In this document: one piece after another, positions 22,922 to 37,244 of the stretch
Layout of the letters: the number at the start of each line of letters is the position of its first letter
Position numbering within the stretch: position 1 is the first letter of the stretch
Made by a program: the position numbers and the translations under genes
Assembly: GCA_004369085.1 (NCBI GenBank)
Contig: ML210148.1
Span: 242,977-306,976 of the forward strand
Direction of reading: 5' to 3'
From: Coprinopsis marcescibilis
Lineage: Eukaryota; Basidiomycota; Agaricomycetes; Agaricales; Psathyrellaceae
DNA: 64,000 nt
Notes under the pieces: generated by a model
Told to the model about the DNA's origin: nothing
Databases searched by the model: none
Seen by the model: the letters and a program-made list of their open reading frames with translations, nothing else

Positions 22922-25900
22922 ATGGCAACCCGTACAAAGGCGAAATCTGTGTCCGCTGCTGGCAAGGCTTATAGGCAAGCGAAGAAGACTCCTGGCACAT
23001 CGCCTGCTCCCGGAAGTGATTCAGCGCTGAATGGAAAGAACAAACTACCCAAATCTATCAGCCAACGAGGGAAGGATAAATCCGTTGTGGATACCAGAGA
23101 GGTGCTATGTACCTGTTCGCAAGGCGATAATGGCTCGCCTATGGTACTTTGCGGAGAGTGCAGAATATGGTATGGAATCCATCTCTTCTACTTGTGCGAC
23201 AACTCCCTCACACATACCTTCTATCAGGTACCACTTTACTTGTGTCGACCTAGCAGAATCGGACGCAGACGACATATGTGAGTCTCCTGGATTTTGCTGC
23301 GCATAATTTGACCTAACGATGAATGTTTTAGGCTTCTATGTGTGCCCCTCTTGCGCTGAGACAACCGGACGGAGAACAACGAGTGAGTTAATGATTCCCC
23401 TTTCCCGTACAGGAAATACCGTTATGGCTCTTCATTTCTACTGTAATTTGGATGAATTACTGGTATTAGAGCTCCCCTTGATTTGTGCGATAATGCCGTA
23501 CCCAAGCTTTGATCTTTGGGATTGCATTTGTCCAAATGTGTGAACGCTGGAACCTCACACCCATGAGAGCAATATGAGTATGCCAGTGTTTTCGATGATT
23601 AAACCTGAGTACTCGTTCTGCTTTCTTACGAGATCGGATGAAAAAGTCAATGAGATATTTCATTCAATCTTGGGCAAATTTCTTGTAGATAGATCTTCTC
23701 CGCTCCATCAAATCCTGCGCGTATGGGCGTTCTGTCGCTGACTATATGTCTGTTTGCTAGGAACTTGGGAAGGACCTAGCGCGTTTGAAACCGATGAAAA
23801 ACCTGCCACAAAGACGGACGTGAAGACACAACCACCGAAGCCAACGAAGACACCCGTAGCGAAGAAGGCTCTACCAGACGAATCGGAGGAGGAGGAAAGC
23901 AGTGAAGATGAATATCGTATGAAAGTTGATTCGGAGAGGAAGGTCAAAGGTCCTGTTTCCAAAAGAGTATGTTCATCTTCCTATCAAAGCCTGTCGTATG
24001 CGTGTTTACCGTGGTTGCAGCGTCGAGCTCCCATCTCCTCTGGTACCGAGTTAGATTCATCAGACTCTGATTCCCACAAGCGGCAAAAACGACGCCTCCG
24101 AAAAGCTTCTCCTTCACCCATCCCAAGTCGTGCTACCGATATTAAACGCAAAAATAGCACGTCCGATGTCTCTTCCCGCCTTAAACGAAAGAAATCTGGA
24201 CATTCCTCAGCAGCTGAAGACCCAACAAGGAAATATTGTCTCTCAAAACTGGAGGAAATGTTTCGAGATATCTTCTTTCGCTATCCTCATGTGCAGAAGC
24301 CTGATTCGACCGAGATCGTTGCCAAGACAGTTGAAGACATGACAGAAGATGAGAAGGCGGCTTTGACGCAGGAATCAAAACAATTCGCTGCTGACCTAGA
24401 GCAATGCGTTTTCGACACCTTCGCGGAACCCGACAAAACCGGCAATAAGCATGCAGGGGTAAATTACAAGTATGTTTTCCCGCTCATAGACCGATTTTAT
24501 TGCTGAACTTGGACCAATTACACAGGGATCGGTATCTGATGTTGCAATTCAATCTTAGCAAGTCAGACCGCGTCGTTATTCACCAGCGGATTACTGCGAG
24601 GGACGTTACTCCCAAAGATTTGTCTCTTATGTCGCCAACTGACCTGGCGAGTGAGGAAACGAAACAAAGTATCAAAATTGCGGAGCAGGAGGCATTGGAA
24701 CATTCTATCTTACCGAAAGTTATTGCGCCTCGTGCTAAAATTACGCATAAAGGGTTCGAGGACATCGAAGTGAATGGTGAATCACGAGCGGCTGCTGGGA
24801 TTGATCCTGAGGCTCAAATGGAGGCTGAGGAGCGTCGGGAGCGAGAACGATTGGCCCGGGCGAAAGGCGTCCAGCGTCAACGAACCGCTTCCATGTCAAT
24901 TCCTCCTGAGTCTCCTACGGTTATGCAATCGTCGACACCGTCCGATGCCTGGGGAGCGCCGCCGCCGGTCCCTGCCCACGTCACGGCCCAGAGTCCCGTA
25001 AAAGAGCGGGAGGGCAGCCATCCTCATGCACAGGATGCGCCAGAGCTCAACCTTGCGGACCTCATTAACATCGACGAAGAACCGGCGTCCTCGGCTGCAG
25101 CATCTCCTGTTGCGGGTAAAGCACCTCAGACATCCGCACTTTCGCTAGATCCCTTCGCACGTCCTACTCAAGGCACTGCAGCCAGCTCATCGAGCGATTC
25201 TGTGTTAGCGGATAATGCATCGCCGCCCGCCCAACAGCAGCAAGAGAAACCGACATTCGACCTAAGCTCACTTTGGATTAACGCCAACAAGGAGAAGTCC
25301 AAGGAGGATGAGAACCCAGACTCTGACGGAGAAGCCCCCATGGTCCTTTCCCCCCGTTCCATTTCGCCCCCTTACTTGACGGATGAACCCCAGAGTATCC
25401 TCTCCGAAGACATTGACACTCCAGCCGACAATGAACCTGATTTCGACATGCTATTCGCAGATGAGCGGGCGGACACTGACCCACATGACCTCCTGTCTGT
25501 GGAGTCCATGCCCCAAGTTTGGAAAGGAAAGGTATGTGCAAGGGTTAACCTCAGAAATCCCATTGTCTAACAGCCGTTTCAAGCTTTCGATGCCTTTGGA
25601 TTCAAGCATTCCTCAAGACACTTCGTTGACTGCTCGTCAAGTCGGTGGTACTCCAATAGACCCGACATCCCTCCTCTGGAAAACGCTTTTCCCTTCAGAC
25701 CAACTCCGCATCGACGGTCGTGTGCCAGTCGCCAGCTCCGCTACCTATCTCACCCAGATGCGTCTGTCGCACGTAAAAGAGCTGTGTGCGGTGATCTTTA
25801 CACCCTCTGAGGAAAAGGACGAAGCGAGCTTCAAGACATTGTCAGACTTTTTGGTTGCCAAAGGGTGTGTTTTTTTTCGCTGCTTAATCGGCCATTATGC

Positions 25901-26931
25901 GTTACTCATGTTGTTTAAACAGCCGACATGGGCTAGTGTTCCCCTGGGGCGCGAGGCCAAAGGAATACCATCCAGGAAAAGAACTATATATTATCCCTCT
26001 TGGCGCAAACGAAGCTGTTCCAGAATACATGGAACTTCTTGACCACCTGAAGATCCCGAAACACAGACACCGCAACTACCTGATTGGAATTTATGTACTC
26101 ACCAAAGGGAAACTTGCCGCACCTCCACCACCTCCACCTCCACCTATCGCACCTCCTGTTCCCACGACTGCGTCTGTGATCGCGCCCCCTCGCCCTATGC
26201 CAATATCTTCGTATCCTACTGCTTCGAACACACCAACTCCAGTGCCTCCCATCTTCACATCGTCTGCCCCTCCCACAGCAGTTCCATCGTTATCCAGCAA
26301 CCCAATCCCAGTCCCTCCAATTGCACCATCGCCAGTTAGCTCAATTCTAGGTGGTCTAACGGCAGGTTTGCCGCCGGGGATTGATCCAGCTGCATTGAAA
26401 GCCGAGATAGAATCTCTGACCCCAGAGCAAATTCAAGGTTTACTGGCGTTGACCCGAGGTGCAATGCATGTTCCGCCGCCAGCCCCTCCTGTTCCTCCTC
26501 CTCAACCACAGATCTCTATTCCAAACGCCTTCCATTCCTATCCGCCCCATCCGTCGGTGTCACATCATGTCCCACCTTCCATTTCCGCGCCACAATCGTG
26601 GCAATCCCCTGGCTCGCCATACGTTCCTCCCCAACCGTACCCTGCTTGGGGAGTACCACCACCACCACCACCACCACCACCGGTACAATCCCGCCCGCAT
26701 GGCCAATCACCCCCACGTCCATCACACTCTGGCGAACGCTTCGACCGGGGCCCTCATCATGGAGACCGGGACAACCGTGGATATCGCGGTAAGAATCGAG
26801 GTGGAAGGGGATTGCATTCTGCCTCAGATCGAGGCCAAGGACCACGAGACCAACGAGAAAGAGAAGGGCACTACCGACCAGTGGACTCTGGATGGCCCCG
26901 AAAAAAATCGAACAACCAACCGCACTGGTAG
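22922..26931 (+). CDS. BYE1-like PHD/TFIIS-M/SPOC transcription factor
   Basis: Nuclear RNA polymerase II elongation regulator of about 1,100 residues. Domains in order: a PHD finger near 60-120 (CTCSQGDNGSPMVLCGEC, WYHFTC, YVCPSC), normally a reader of methylated H3K4; a charged linker with basic runs; a TFIIS central domain (RKYCLSKLEEMFRDIFFRY to LMSPTDLASEETKQ), the part that binds polymerase; a long Ser/Pro/Glu linker; a SPOC domain (VGGTPIDPTSLLWK to RNYLIGIYVLTKG); and a Pro-rich then Arg/Gly-rich tail, including a run of prolines encoded by CCA repeats near 26655-26685. The same order is seen in yeast Bye1 and animal PHF3/DIDO. Introns follow consensus. One, at about 23384-23760, is 376 nt, far longer than its neighbours. 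The gene ends 189 bp from the convergent dehydrogenase. Confidence 0.9.
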
Positions 26932-27119
26932 AGCGCTCAAGTGATTAACCTTATATTCCCTTTTTCTTTCTGATGATCCAGTTTAGATATTGTAATAGTA
27001 CAAGTAATACGGTAGCCACAGGTAAATTTTCTGTATTTTTACTTCATTTTCTAGCCTGCCTCCCCTGTGATTTGTTCGTTTCGTGCTTTTTTACCTTTTC
27101 ATAGACGTTCTGCGTTGAA

Positions 27120-28707
27120 TCAATCTTGAATCTGAACCTTGATTGCACCTTGAGCAGGATCCGCTGCAACATGGAATGCGTTGATTGCGTCCTCCAGGGC
27201 GAAACGGTGGGTTACGAGTGGCTTGAGGTTGATTAACCCTCCTGCGACGAGACGGATTGCCTTTGGGTACTGTGCATCGTGTCAGACTACATGCCCTGAA
27301 CAGCAACAAGGTCTGCATACCTGGTTGGCATACCGATATTGAAAGTTTAGATCAATTTCATTCGCACTGAGGTGCATGAACGGGAACTATGGGTTTCATA
27401 GGTCAGAGGCCTCAGCATATTGAACGCTGCTTAAAGATACATTTAACTCACAGTCTGCTCGTTTTTGCCCACTCCAATTACAAACACTTTGCATCCGAAT
27501 GCAGTAGACTTGATCATGGCTCAGCATCCACCTAGGATCGAAAAGATATGCAGCCGCTCACATATATAGCCGTCCGGATACTGCTTTCGGCCCCAGTGCA
27601 CTCCAAAACTACTTTGACGGGGCCATCAGCTAGTTTCTTTATTCTTTCCGCTTCTGCCTCTGGTGTTGCTTTGGGGTCAATCAGAACGGTACGGACTCCG
27701 GGGACAAGCTTCTTTGCAAAGTCCAATCGGCTTTGGAAGAGGTCAGTGATGACGACCGGCTCGGCTCCAGCAGCCCTTGCGGATAACAGGGACACCAATC
27801 CAATTGGCCCTGCACCACTAAACGGCACGTCAGCTGCCTGCAAAAGGCTCCTTGTCACAGACAAGGAAAACGGACCAGATGAGGGTCGGGTCACCAAGTC
27901 GAAGACCAGCCCGTTCAATTCCAGCCAAAGCAACAGCCAAAGGCTCGCACAGAGAACCTTCCTCGAACGACACGTTATCTGGTAAACGGTGGACCCACTG
28001 CGCAGGATGCAGATGCCAGCGAGTTAAAGTACCTATACATGCGTCAGGAACTTGGTCGGATGGTCATGGGACTGGGAACATGCCGTGGTACGGAGGGGTG
28101 GAGAAGAAGACGACGTCGGGACAGGCGTTGTATCGACCGGTCCTGCAGGCATCGCAGGCCGGTTGGCTACACGGTACACCCGCCTCGATGGCGACACGAT
28201 CCCCTGAGCCAGGAATCAGTCACTATGCAGACGCATAGCTGAAATAGCACGGACCAACTTTCCACTGGGTTACTCCTTCTCCAACTTCGACAATTTCACC
28301 AGCAGACTCATGGCCAGAGCCACACTGTACAATTGGTTGACCATGAGCAGGGAAGCAGTCACTAACACCATATTGAATACCTCATCTGTTACAACCATGG
28401 AGTCTCCAATGCGACCATGCTTCCAGAAATGAACATCACTCCTAAAGAATTGTCAGAAAGGCGAGTAGCCAACAGTAATATATAGTCCTTACCCGCATAT
28501 CCCAGTAGCGCGGACATGGATCAGAACCTGGCCAGGACCTGGCTTGGGGCGAGGTTTCTCAACCAGATGAACTTCATGAGCAGGATTGTAAAATGCAGCG
28601 ATATTCGCGTTCGGACTAGGCTTCTCGCCTGGCGCCAAAATCCTGAATTCGGGATGATCCAAGACCGTTTGAGGATTATAGGCGTCCTGGTACGACAAAG
28701 CGGACAT
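27120..28707 (-). CDS. Zinc polyol dehydrogenase, L-arabinitol 4-dehydrogenase type
   Basis: Medium-chain NAD(P)-dependent dehydrogenase. The wording of the first 100 residues ([36 protein letters not shown]) is that of fungal L-arabinitol 4-dehydrogenases, with xylitol or sorbitol dehydrogenase as alternatives. These act in the cytosolic L-arabinose/pentitol pathway. Catalytic zinc ligands are seen in CGSDVH and SGHES. A four-cysteine structural site lies in [18 protein letters not shown], and the Rossmann loop is GAGPIGLVS. About nine exons join in phase. The intron at complement 28033-28083 needs a GC donor (gcatgt) to join PPYHG to [12 protein letters not shown]. The start at 28707 ([12 protein letters not shown]) leaves only about 270 bp to the upstream kinase stop, so the promoter is short. 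Cytosolic; no targeting signal. Confidence 0.88.
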
Positions 28708-28979
28708 TCTTGTGCGGAGTGCAGAAGCAAGATGGGAAATGATAAGGGAATGGGTTCACATTGGATGACAAGGGCTGTCAGTTGACCAGTGGCCAGTTCC
28801 GACCAAGGAAGAGGGAGAAACAGAGACGGACCTCACACGGACCGCCATGTGCTATTGATGTCAATACTCTAATTTTGGACCCGAGCCAACAATTGCTGTC
28901 ACGAACACTAAACAGTGATATTGCAAGGGGTATGAAGCTTCCGTGCTGTAAAAATACAAAGATTGTAATATTCCTCCCA

Positions 28980-30969
<1,990 letters not shown>

Positions 30970-31772
30970 GGAGGGCAATTCTGGAGAGAAGGTGATGGAA
31001 GTAGGGACGATAAGAGGAGCGCGTTGTTAGAAGTTGGCAACGCCGTGTGGTTGTGGGTCAAAAGCTGGCGGCGGGGAGATGTTGTGTTGCTGATACATAA
31101 ATGGTAGTTATCTATCAACCTCGCGACGATCAGACACCCGCCTTTCTTGTTCACGAAAGCCACAAGGCATATATATTTCGGCTTCTCACATTACGATACA
31201 TTCCTTTTGTTTTCTTACTTTCCATACCATCTCTTTGACCTCTGCCTTTCGAGATTTCAACCCCACGCGAGTCTCGCGAACTGCAACCAAGAGCCGAATG
31301 CATTAAATTCGACGAGATCCAAGCGGCGTCGGTTAGCGACGGTCTCAGTGTCAAGTATTCCAGATTTTCGGATCCCCATTCTCGGCGAGTCTATTCACTA
31401 AGTAACCCCAAGGTGATTTAAAATATGCGAGATCAGAGAAAATGTGTAGAATGAAACAAGGCCTCGTCTTGTCTTGACAGGCCAAAACCTGAGCTGGCGA
31501 ATGAGTACGCAGTTGTTTGGCGCCTTCACTGGGCGCCCTCTGTACGATGTACAGTGAGTGTCGATCTACAATTGTAGGAAAAGCCTCCGAGAGGCGGATC
31601 CTACACTGTGTGTAGCATGACCATATTATGATGGAACGCGGGATCCGGTGAGCGGTCTTAGCAACACCCATGAAACCAAAATCTCAGAGGGAGCCCACAG
31701 TCGAACGTTAGTCTGTCGAAATCTATGTACATAGTCGTGCAGGAAGTAGGTGTGCTCGTGGTTGTCAAGTGT
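30970..31772. other. Intergenic, 803 bp
   Basis: Upstream of COT1 and downstream of CCZ1, both on the minus strand. A TA-rich box (catatatattt, 31168-31178) lies about 200 bp before the COT1 start and might serve as its TATA element. No gene is seen. Confidence 0.45.
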
Positions 31773-34168
31773 TTAGATTAGCCCATTCTCCGCAACCCCT
31801 GACTTGCGCAAACTCCCTGCCAAGACATTGTCAACGTCAGGAAGTGTGGCCTCCTTCCGGAAAACCTCTAAATACATCTCCCCATCGCGAGACGGAGTGC
31901 TGTCATCATGGTCGACTGCGTCGTGGCCAGCAAGCCCCCGTCTCGCGACGTGCCAATACTGAGGGTTCTGTCCGCGAGAGAAGACTTCTAGCACATCGGG
32001 ATCTCTGTAATGGCGGGTCAACAAATTTACGTGAGGTGTAAAGGGCTAACACGAACTTCCTTAAGAGCGATTTCGCATTGTGCAAATGACTCGATTGTGA
32101 CGCGAATTCCGGCGTGGAAACCGTATACTGTCCCGTCGATATAATGAAGCGATCCGAGGCTTGTAGCAGCTTGGTTGCAGAGGGCAAAGATTCTGCCAAC
32201 TTGCTCTCAGATACCTTCTCGATGTTCAGTTCGACAGTATCGAACAGTTCATCAGCATGCTCCGCGGCAAGCGCAAGGACATCGTCCTCTGTGGTTCCCA
32301 ATATGCCTTCCTTTTCCCCCATTTCATCGACCCCAAGTAATGCCAACAGGAGTCCATTTCGCTATAGGAAGCAATTTGAGTTCATTCTTGCCACAAAAGG
32401 CGTTCGAAAGACTCAACAGTGTAAAAGTGAACGGTCCTTCGTGATGTTGATATTGGATCGGATGCGGGAGCGAGGCGAACATTAAGTAAAGAAAATTCTG
32501 GTGGTTCAGGAGGTGTAGGAGGGCTTTCGGGTCTGTAAGACATATTCCGGGCAGTAGGTGACATTGTTAGGGACGAATTTGGAGAGGACGACACAGCAAC
32601 GCGAAGAAGTTCCTGGCACTGATCAGGATCGGCAGCATCGAAAGGATTGTCCTGTGTAGTGACAGTTTCGGCTGGGTCTGCCGAGGCATCACCAATAGAA
32701 TTCGTGGTGGGTACGTTCTCAGACAAAGCATCCTCCAACGCCTTGGGGTCCACTTGCGTCTCGACGTTGCTGGTCGATTCTGACCCTGGTTCTGGCTGCG
32801 ATTCAGGTTGAACCTCAGCCGAAGGGTTCTGCCCCTCTTGACTTTGCTTTTCGGAAAAGCTGGGCGTCGACTTGTGAGATGAAGATGATGAGCCCTTCCC
32901 AAAAGTGAGATAACTCGTCCAATTCCACTTGCGGACGTCCATGACCTCCATGTTGACACCCGGGATTCCGAAGATGTTTGGGCCTGAGGGGTCGCCGGTA
33001 GGGCTCAACGCTCTGATGGTATCAATTGATGCGGACATGTTATCTTCGCCATGAGGTGCTGGGATCATCGTCAAGAGGTGTTGGGCTAGCGTTTCAGGAA
33101 ACTTGGCTGCCGTATATCGACTAGATGGTATGATGTATGGCCGCAGAAACAGAACTGGGATGACAGGATCAGGTAGAAGCGACGAGTAGCCATCCAATAA
33201 TGGCATCAGAATGGAGAAGTATGGGTGGAGACGGGTGCCTGAGCGGGATGAGATTGTTAAGCGCTTAATTCAAATGGGTGTGGGCATACCAAGGTGTTCT
33301 GATAATTCAGCCTTATCTTCTAGGTTCCATGTCCAAGCCCACACGGTAAAGAATCTCTCGAGCTGAAGTTCCAATGCTTCTTGACCCAAATCATTTAGAA
33401 TCGAGGAGAAGGACCCGTGAAGAAGCTGTCACCTATGTCAACAGTTGGAGATTCAACACCAACAAAGTAGACTCACCTTGAACCTTTCATACCCCTGGAG
33501 CAACTGCGCCTGTATAACCGTATCGTGGATTGCTCCATCTTCATAATCATACGTAACCGGTGCTGGCTTCGTTGCGCTGGACGCCTCCTTCTCTTTACCC
33601 TTCGATTTGGCCTTGCTCCCAGCTGCATTGGATTTCGACGTGGTGGTGGACGATTGTGCAATCTTGGGTAGTTCAATGCTCTACATCCCAATCATCGTCG
33701 GTCGAAGAGATGCAAGGGAATGTACGGTGCACACTAACAACGTTGATCCAGAAATTGGGTTCCGGTGATACCATCACCATCCTTCGAGTTTGAGAGTGCA
33801 CGTTCTCGACTGCATTGTGAGGATCGAAGAGCCTGAGACCAAGCTTTAATCCACGAAGGAAGTAGATATGCAGTGCAAACGTACTCGCTAAAGTTTACTA
33901 GTGCTTTGGCCAACCCAATCTGCCTGAGCATGCGGTCCCGCGATACGGCTCGTTCCTTGGAGGTGTAGAAGAGGATGTGTGCTTGTTCTTCAGCATCCTC
34001 GTCGACTTCATCGCCATCTATCCGAGTGGGCGTGAGTGTAGGATTGTAGATCGCCAGGTAGAGGAGACATGGTGGAATTCGGTTCATGTCATAGTTGGAG
34101 GAAGTGGATAAAGATGGTGTCGCACAGCTTTCGTTGGGTGATTGAGGCCAATTCCCGCGCCTATCCAT
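31773..34168 (-). CDS. CCZ1: CCZ1, subunit of the Mon1-Ccz1 Rab7 exchange factor
   Basis: Endolysosomal trafficking protein. With Mon1 it activates Rab7/Ypt7 on late endosomes, vacuoles and autophagosomes. The first longin-type (INTU/CCZ1) domain opens the protein: IPPCLLYLAIYNPTLTP, then ILFYTSKERAVSRDRMLRQI and NFSELFDPHNAVENVHSQT. A second region carries FKLLHGSFSSILNDLG and a long acidic Ser/Pro linker with no order (KQSQEGQNPSAEVQPESQ and on). The last third ends in NPQYWHVARRGLAG and DGEMYLEVFRKEATLPDVD, typical of fungal members. Introns follow consensus. The gene starts at 34168, about 390 bp from the divergent coiled-coil gene. The family assignment rests on the first longin domain and the C-terminal wording. 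Confidence 0.82.
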
Positions 34169-34560
34169 TGAATGCCGGTTGACAGTAACCTCAATGTCAA
34201 TATGCCAACTTCTCCGTCTGCTCTTCTTTTATCTGACGCAAATTCCAAGGGAATAAGGCTTACTTCTTGTTTTCTTCAGTCACATTCAACAGCATTCGAC
34301 GTGGTTCAGCGTACTGTAATTGTTCTTCAAGTACAACGCAAGTCACAACGCTTGAATGGTAACTTGAATTGAGTGGCTCTTGCGCTTGTTGGATAACTGC
34401 ACTCTCGTTGTCGCTACGAAACAAAGGGAAAGAGGAGCATCACCGAGTATAAATGCATCTACATGGCCCTCCGAGTCCTTCATCATCTCCAATTCTACCT
34501 TAGGCTGCAGGCAGCCCAACTTTTCCATTTTCAAACTTTTCATCCAGCTGTTCCTTCATT
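34169..34560. other. Divergent intergenic region, 392 bp
   Basis: Shared promoter region between CCZ1 (minus) and the first coiled-coil paralogue (plus). No clear TATA element and no gene are seen. Confidence 0.45.
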
Positions 34561-36520
34561 ATGACAGTGACGAATCTTCAGAGTGAGCACCTCTCTATTG
34601 TCAAATCGGCGGTGACTTATGGATCTCGATAGGGGTGTTGTATGCCTTACAATTTCTTTCGAACGACAACAGGGTATGGGAGGTCAAAGACTTCATATTG
34701 AGATGTGCGCATTCAATCTCGGTCTCTTCATGTCATACTCACCTGCTGCTTCCGTAGTACGTGAGTTCTGCAAGAAGGGGAACGACTCTCCAGGACCACA
34801 TACCGATAGATACGTCAAGCTCAGTATCATTCGTCTGGTTCGTGTTCCCGATACAATCTCTTACCTCCACCAATTCTCTTACCGACCATGTCCGATGTCT
34901 AGGAAAGGGCGGGATATCTAAAGACAAAGAAACTTCATCGGCCGGACATGAGCTTCGAGATCACAGACAAGGGAAGCGTGCTGTAAGTTGACACTCAAGT
35001 TCGCCACACCAAGTTTTTCATCGTTTCCCTCCAGCAACAGTGATATAAAGAAGGCGGCAGGAGCTTTGGTCCGCGGAAGAACTGACGAGAGAAAGTTCCA
35101 CGGGGTCGTAGCAATTGCCGTTCGCTTCTTGGACGGGAAGCTGCAAAGGCTTCCTTCACGCGCAGAGGCAGGTCTCGCCCAACAGGTCTACGTCCGCCAC
35201 TAACAGTCTGGTTGTACCCCACAGATGGAAGTCGAGATTCGCAAATTGGTAGGTGACAATCAAGACCTCGCAAAGGTTGCAAACATGCTCTCGAAGAGAA
35301 ACCGAAAATTGAGAAAACGTCTGCTTGATCTTGGACACGAACGTGGATCCACGCCTGACGATCCTATCGAGGACGATGATTCATGCACCTCCGAGCAACT
35401 CTCATACATGGATGATGATGATGATGTCTCCATGGACGTCGGTGAACTTGCAGAGGCACCATTGTGCACAGACTCCGTTCCAACGAGAAATGCCAGGACT
35501 CCTGTGCTTCGAAGGTCAGCCTCGTTTGCGGTAAGTGGAGGTTCGACTCATGCGCCTGAGCCTGAGCCTGGCTATAATGTCTGGGACGGGAACACCCCTC
35601 GTGAATCTGAATCGCCAATACCGAGCCATAGCATATTCCCCCGAACTCCTTTGCCGCGGACTGGATTTCTCAGCGCCGCTGCCGCTTACCCCAGCCCTGA
35701 CTCCAGCCCGCAACGAAACGTTGCTTCGGGTTCTCGAATTAGTCCTGCTCCTGTTGAAGGCCCACAGAGCTCACCAATGCATCACAGAAGTCAGTCCATA
35801 ATTTCGGATCTCTCATACCAGAGCTCTGGGGCACCATCGAGGAGTCGATTGTATGATACCCCCTCCGATGGGCTCGAGCAAACCTCTAACTCTCGCCCCG
35901 TACATTTCCCCGAGGGCATTGTCGAAACTCCAGCACGCAATCTATGCCCACAATCGTCAACGAATATCCCTGCATCATCTCCAAGTTTCATGGGAATGAT
36001 TTTTACCGTAAGTCTCTTTAAAGTCCTTGGTTGACGCTTATCGCTGAAGGCTATATATTGACCTCAGGGTGCACGGAACGTCAGTCGAATGCTTTATTCC
36101 CCCTTGCGATAATGTTTAATGACGCTATCTTCAGTGTCTCGACACTGTTGCATCTCTAGGTAGATGGGTATCCGCCGACGAGAAGACCGCTGCTGAAGAA
36201 ATTGTTGATCTGGTTGGTTCTGGTCTATAAATCATCGCTTTAAATTGGTGTGTTAACGATTCGTCAAAGGTCAACAAGAAACTGGAGCGTGACAAAGAAA
36301 AACTCAATCAGAACGGTGAAACTGTATGTCCTTTCTCTGTTCATGTTTGCCATACGAATCTCAATCTTCATTCGTGATACAGATTCGCGAGCAGGTCGGA
36401 GTCATTGCTGATCTTCGTGGTAAGAATCATACACTTGAGCAGGCGCTAAAGCAAAGTAGCAATGATGCGGAAGTCATCGAAACATTCGCACGAAGTATCC
36501 ACGGTCGTCGTGGCTCGTAA
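34561..36520 (+). CDS. Coiled-coil protein, first copy of a tandem pair
   Basis: I do not recognise a family. Exons were fixed by comparison with the next gene, its paralogue. The N-terminal part reads IREFCKKGNDSPGPHTDRY, ERAGYLKTKKLHRPDMSFE, DIKKAAGALVRGRTDERKF and MEVEIRKLVGDNQDLAKV, and the same order occurs in the neighbour. A Ser/Pro/Thr-rich disordered centre holds RRSASF and FPEGIVETPARN. The last exons form a coiled coil (VNKKLERDKEKLNQNGET, IREQVGVIADLRGKNHTL). The first exon is only seven codons (MTVTNLQ) and is uncertain. The intron at 35168-35224 needs a GC donor (gcaggt), because this places the exon border exactly where the paralogue has it. Probably cytoplasmic or nuclear; no signal or membrane segment. 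Confidence 0.72.
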
Positions 36521-37244
36521 AGTAATACTGGTCGGACGGTCCTTGCTGGTCTCTATATTCAGCCGTGCCTGGGAGGCATGGAGATCGAAACTCAATAAAC
36601 GTTGTTGAATTTCCAGCCAGTAGTTAGCAAAGTCAATTTGATTGTAACCGTACACACAATGGAACGAGTTGTGAAGGAGATAAAAATAACCTTTAAGCTA
36701 TTGATTCCTTGAATTTCCCGCGCCTATCCTCCGCTACTAATTGTCAGTATCCTTACACCCTCACCTTCACTCCAAAGTACTCTGACACGCATAATAGGGT
36801 TACCATCGTTATCCTTCAACCCTAATCCAAGCTGTTCTACGGTCCTCGAGAGGCATACAACCGGCTCCTTTCTCTTCAAGTCCATCAATTGATCGAGTCA
36901 GTGGCTCGAAGAACCAACAATGAAAGGCCCGCTATTATGTGGCTCGTTGCCGACACGACGATACAATGAGGAGGGCAAGAACTCAATATACTAAAAGGGC
37001 TTATCGAGTCCTTTAAAGCCTCTCCGACTTCCCTCTTTCGCAATCTTCTGCACTACATTATCCAAAGACTGCCGACATTCCAACTTGAACACTCTATCCT
37101 TCATTAAACAAGCATCTGTTCGACATGCAGGGATTGAAAAGCTATCGTGAAAGCAAGTCCATAATTCAATACTATTATCATAACCGAATACTTACACAAA
37201 AATCTCAGGGGTCCTACTCACGCTCTTCATCCTCAACACGGAAC
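36521..37244. other. Intergenic, 724 bp, between the tandem copies
   Basis: Spacer between the two related coiled-coil genes. It would contain the promoter of the second copy. No gene, repeat or remnant of a third copy is seen. Confidence 0.45.
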
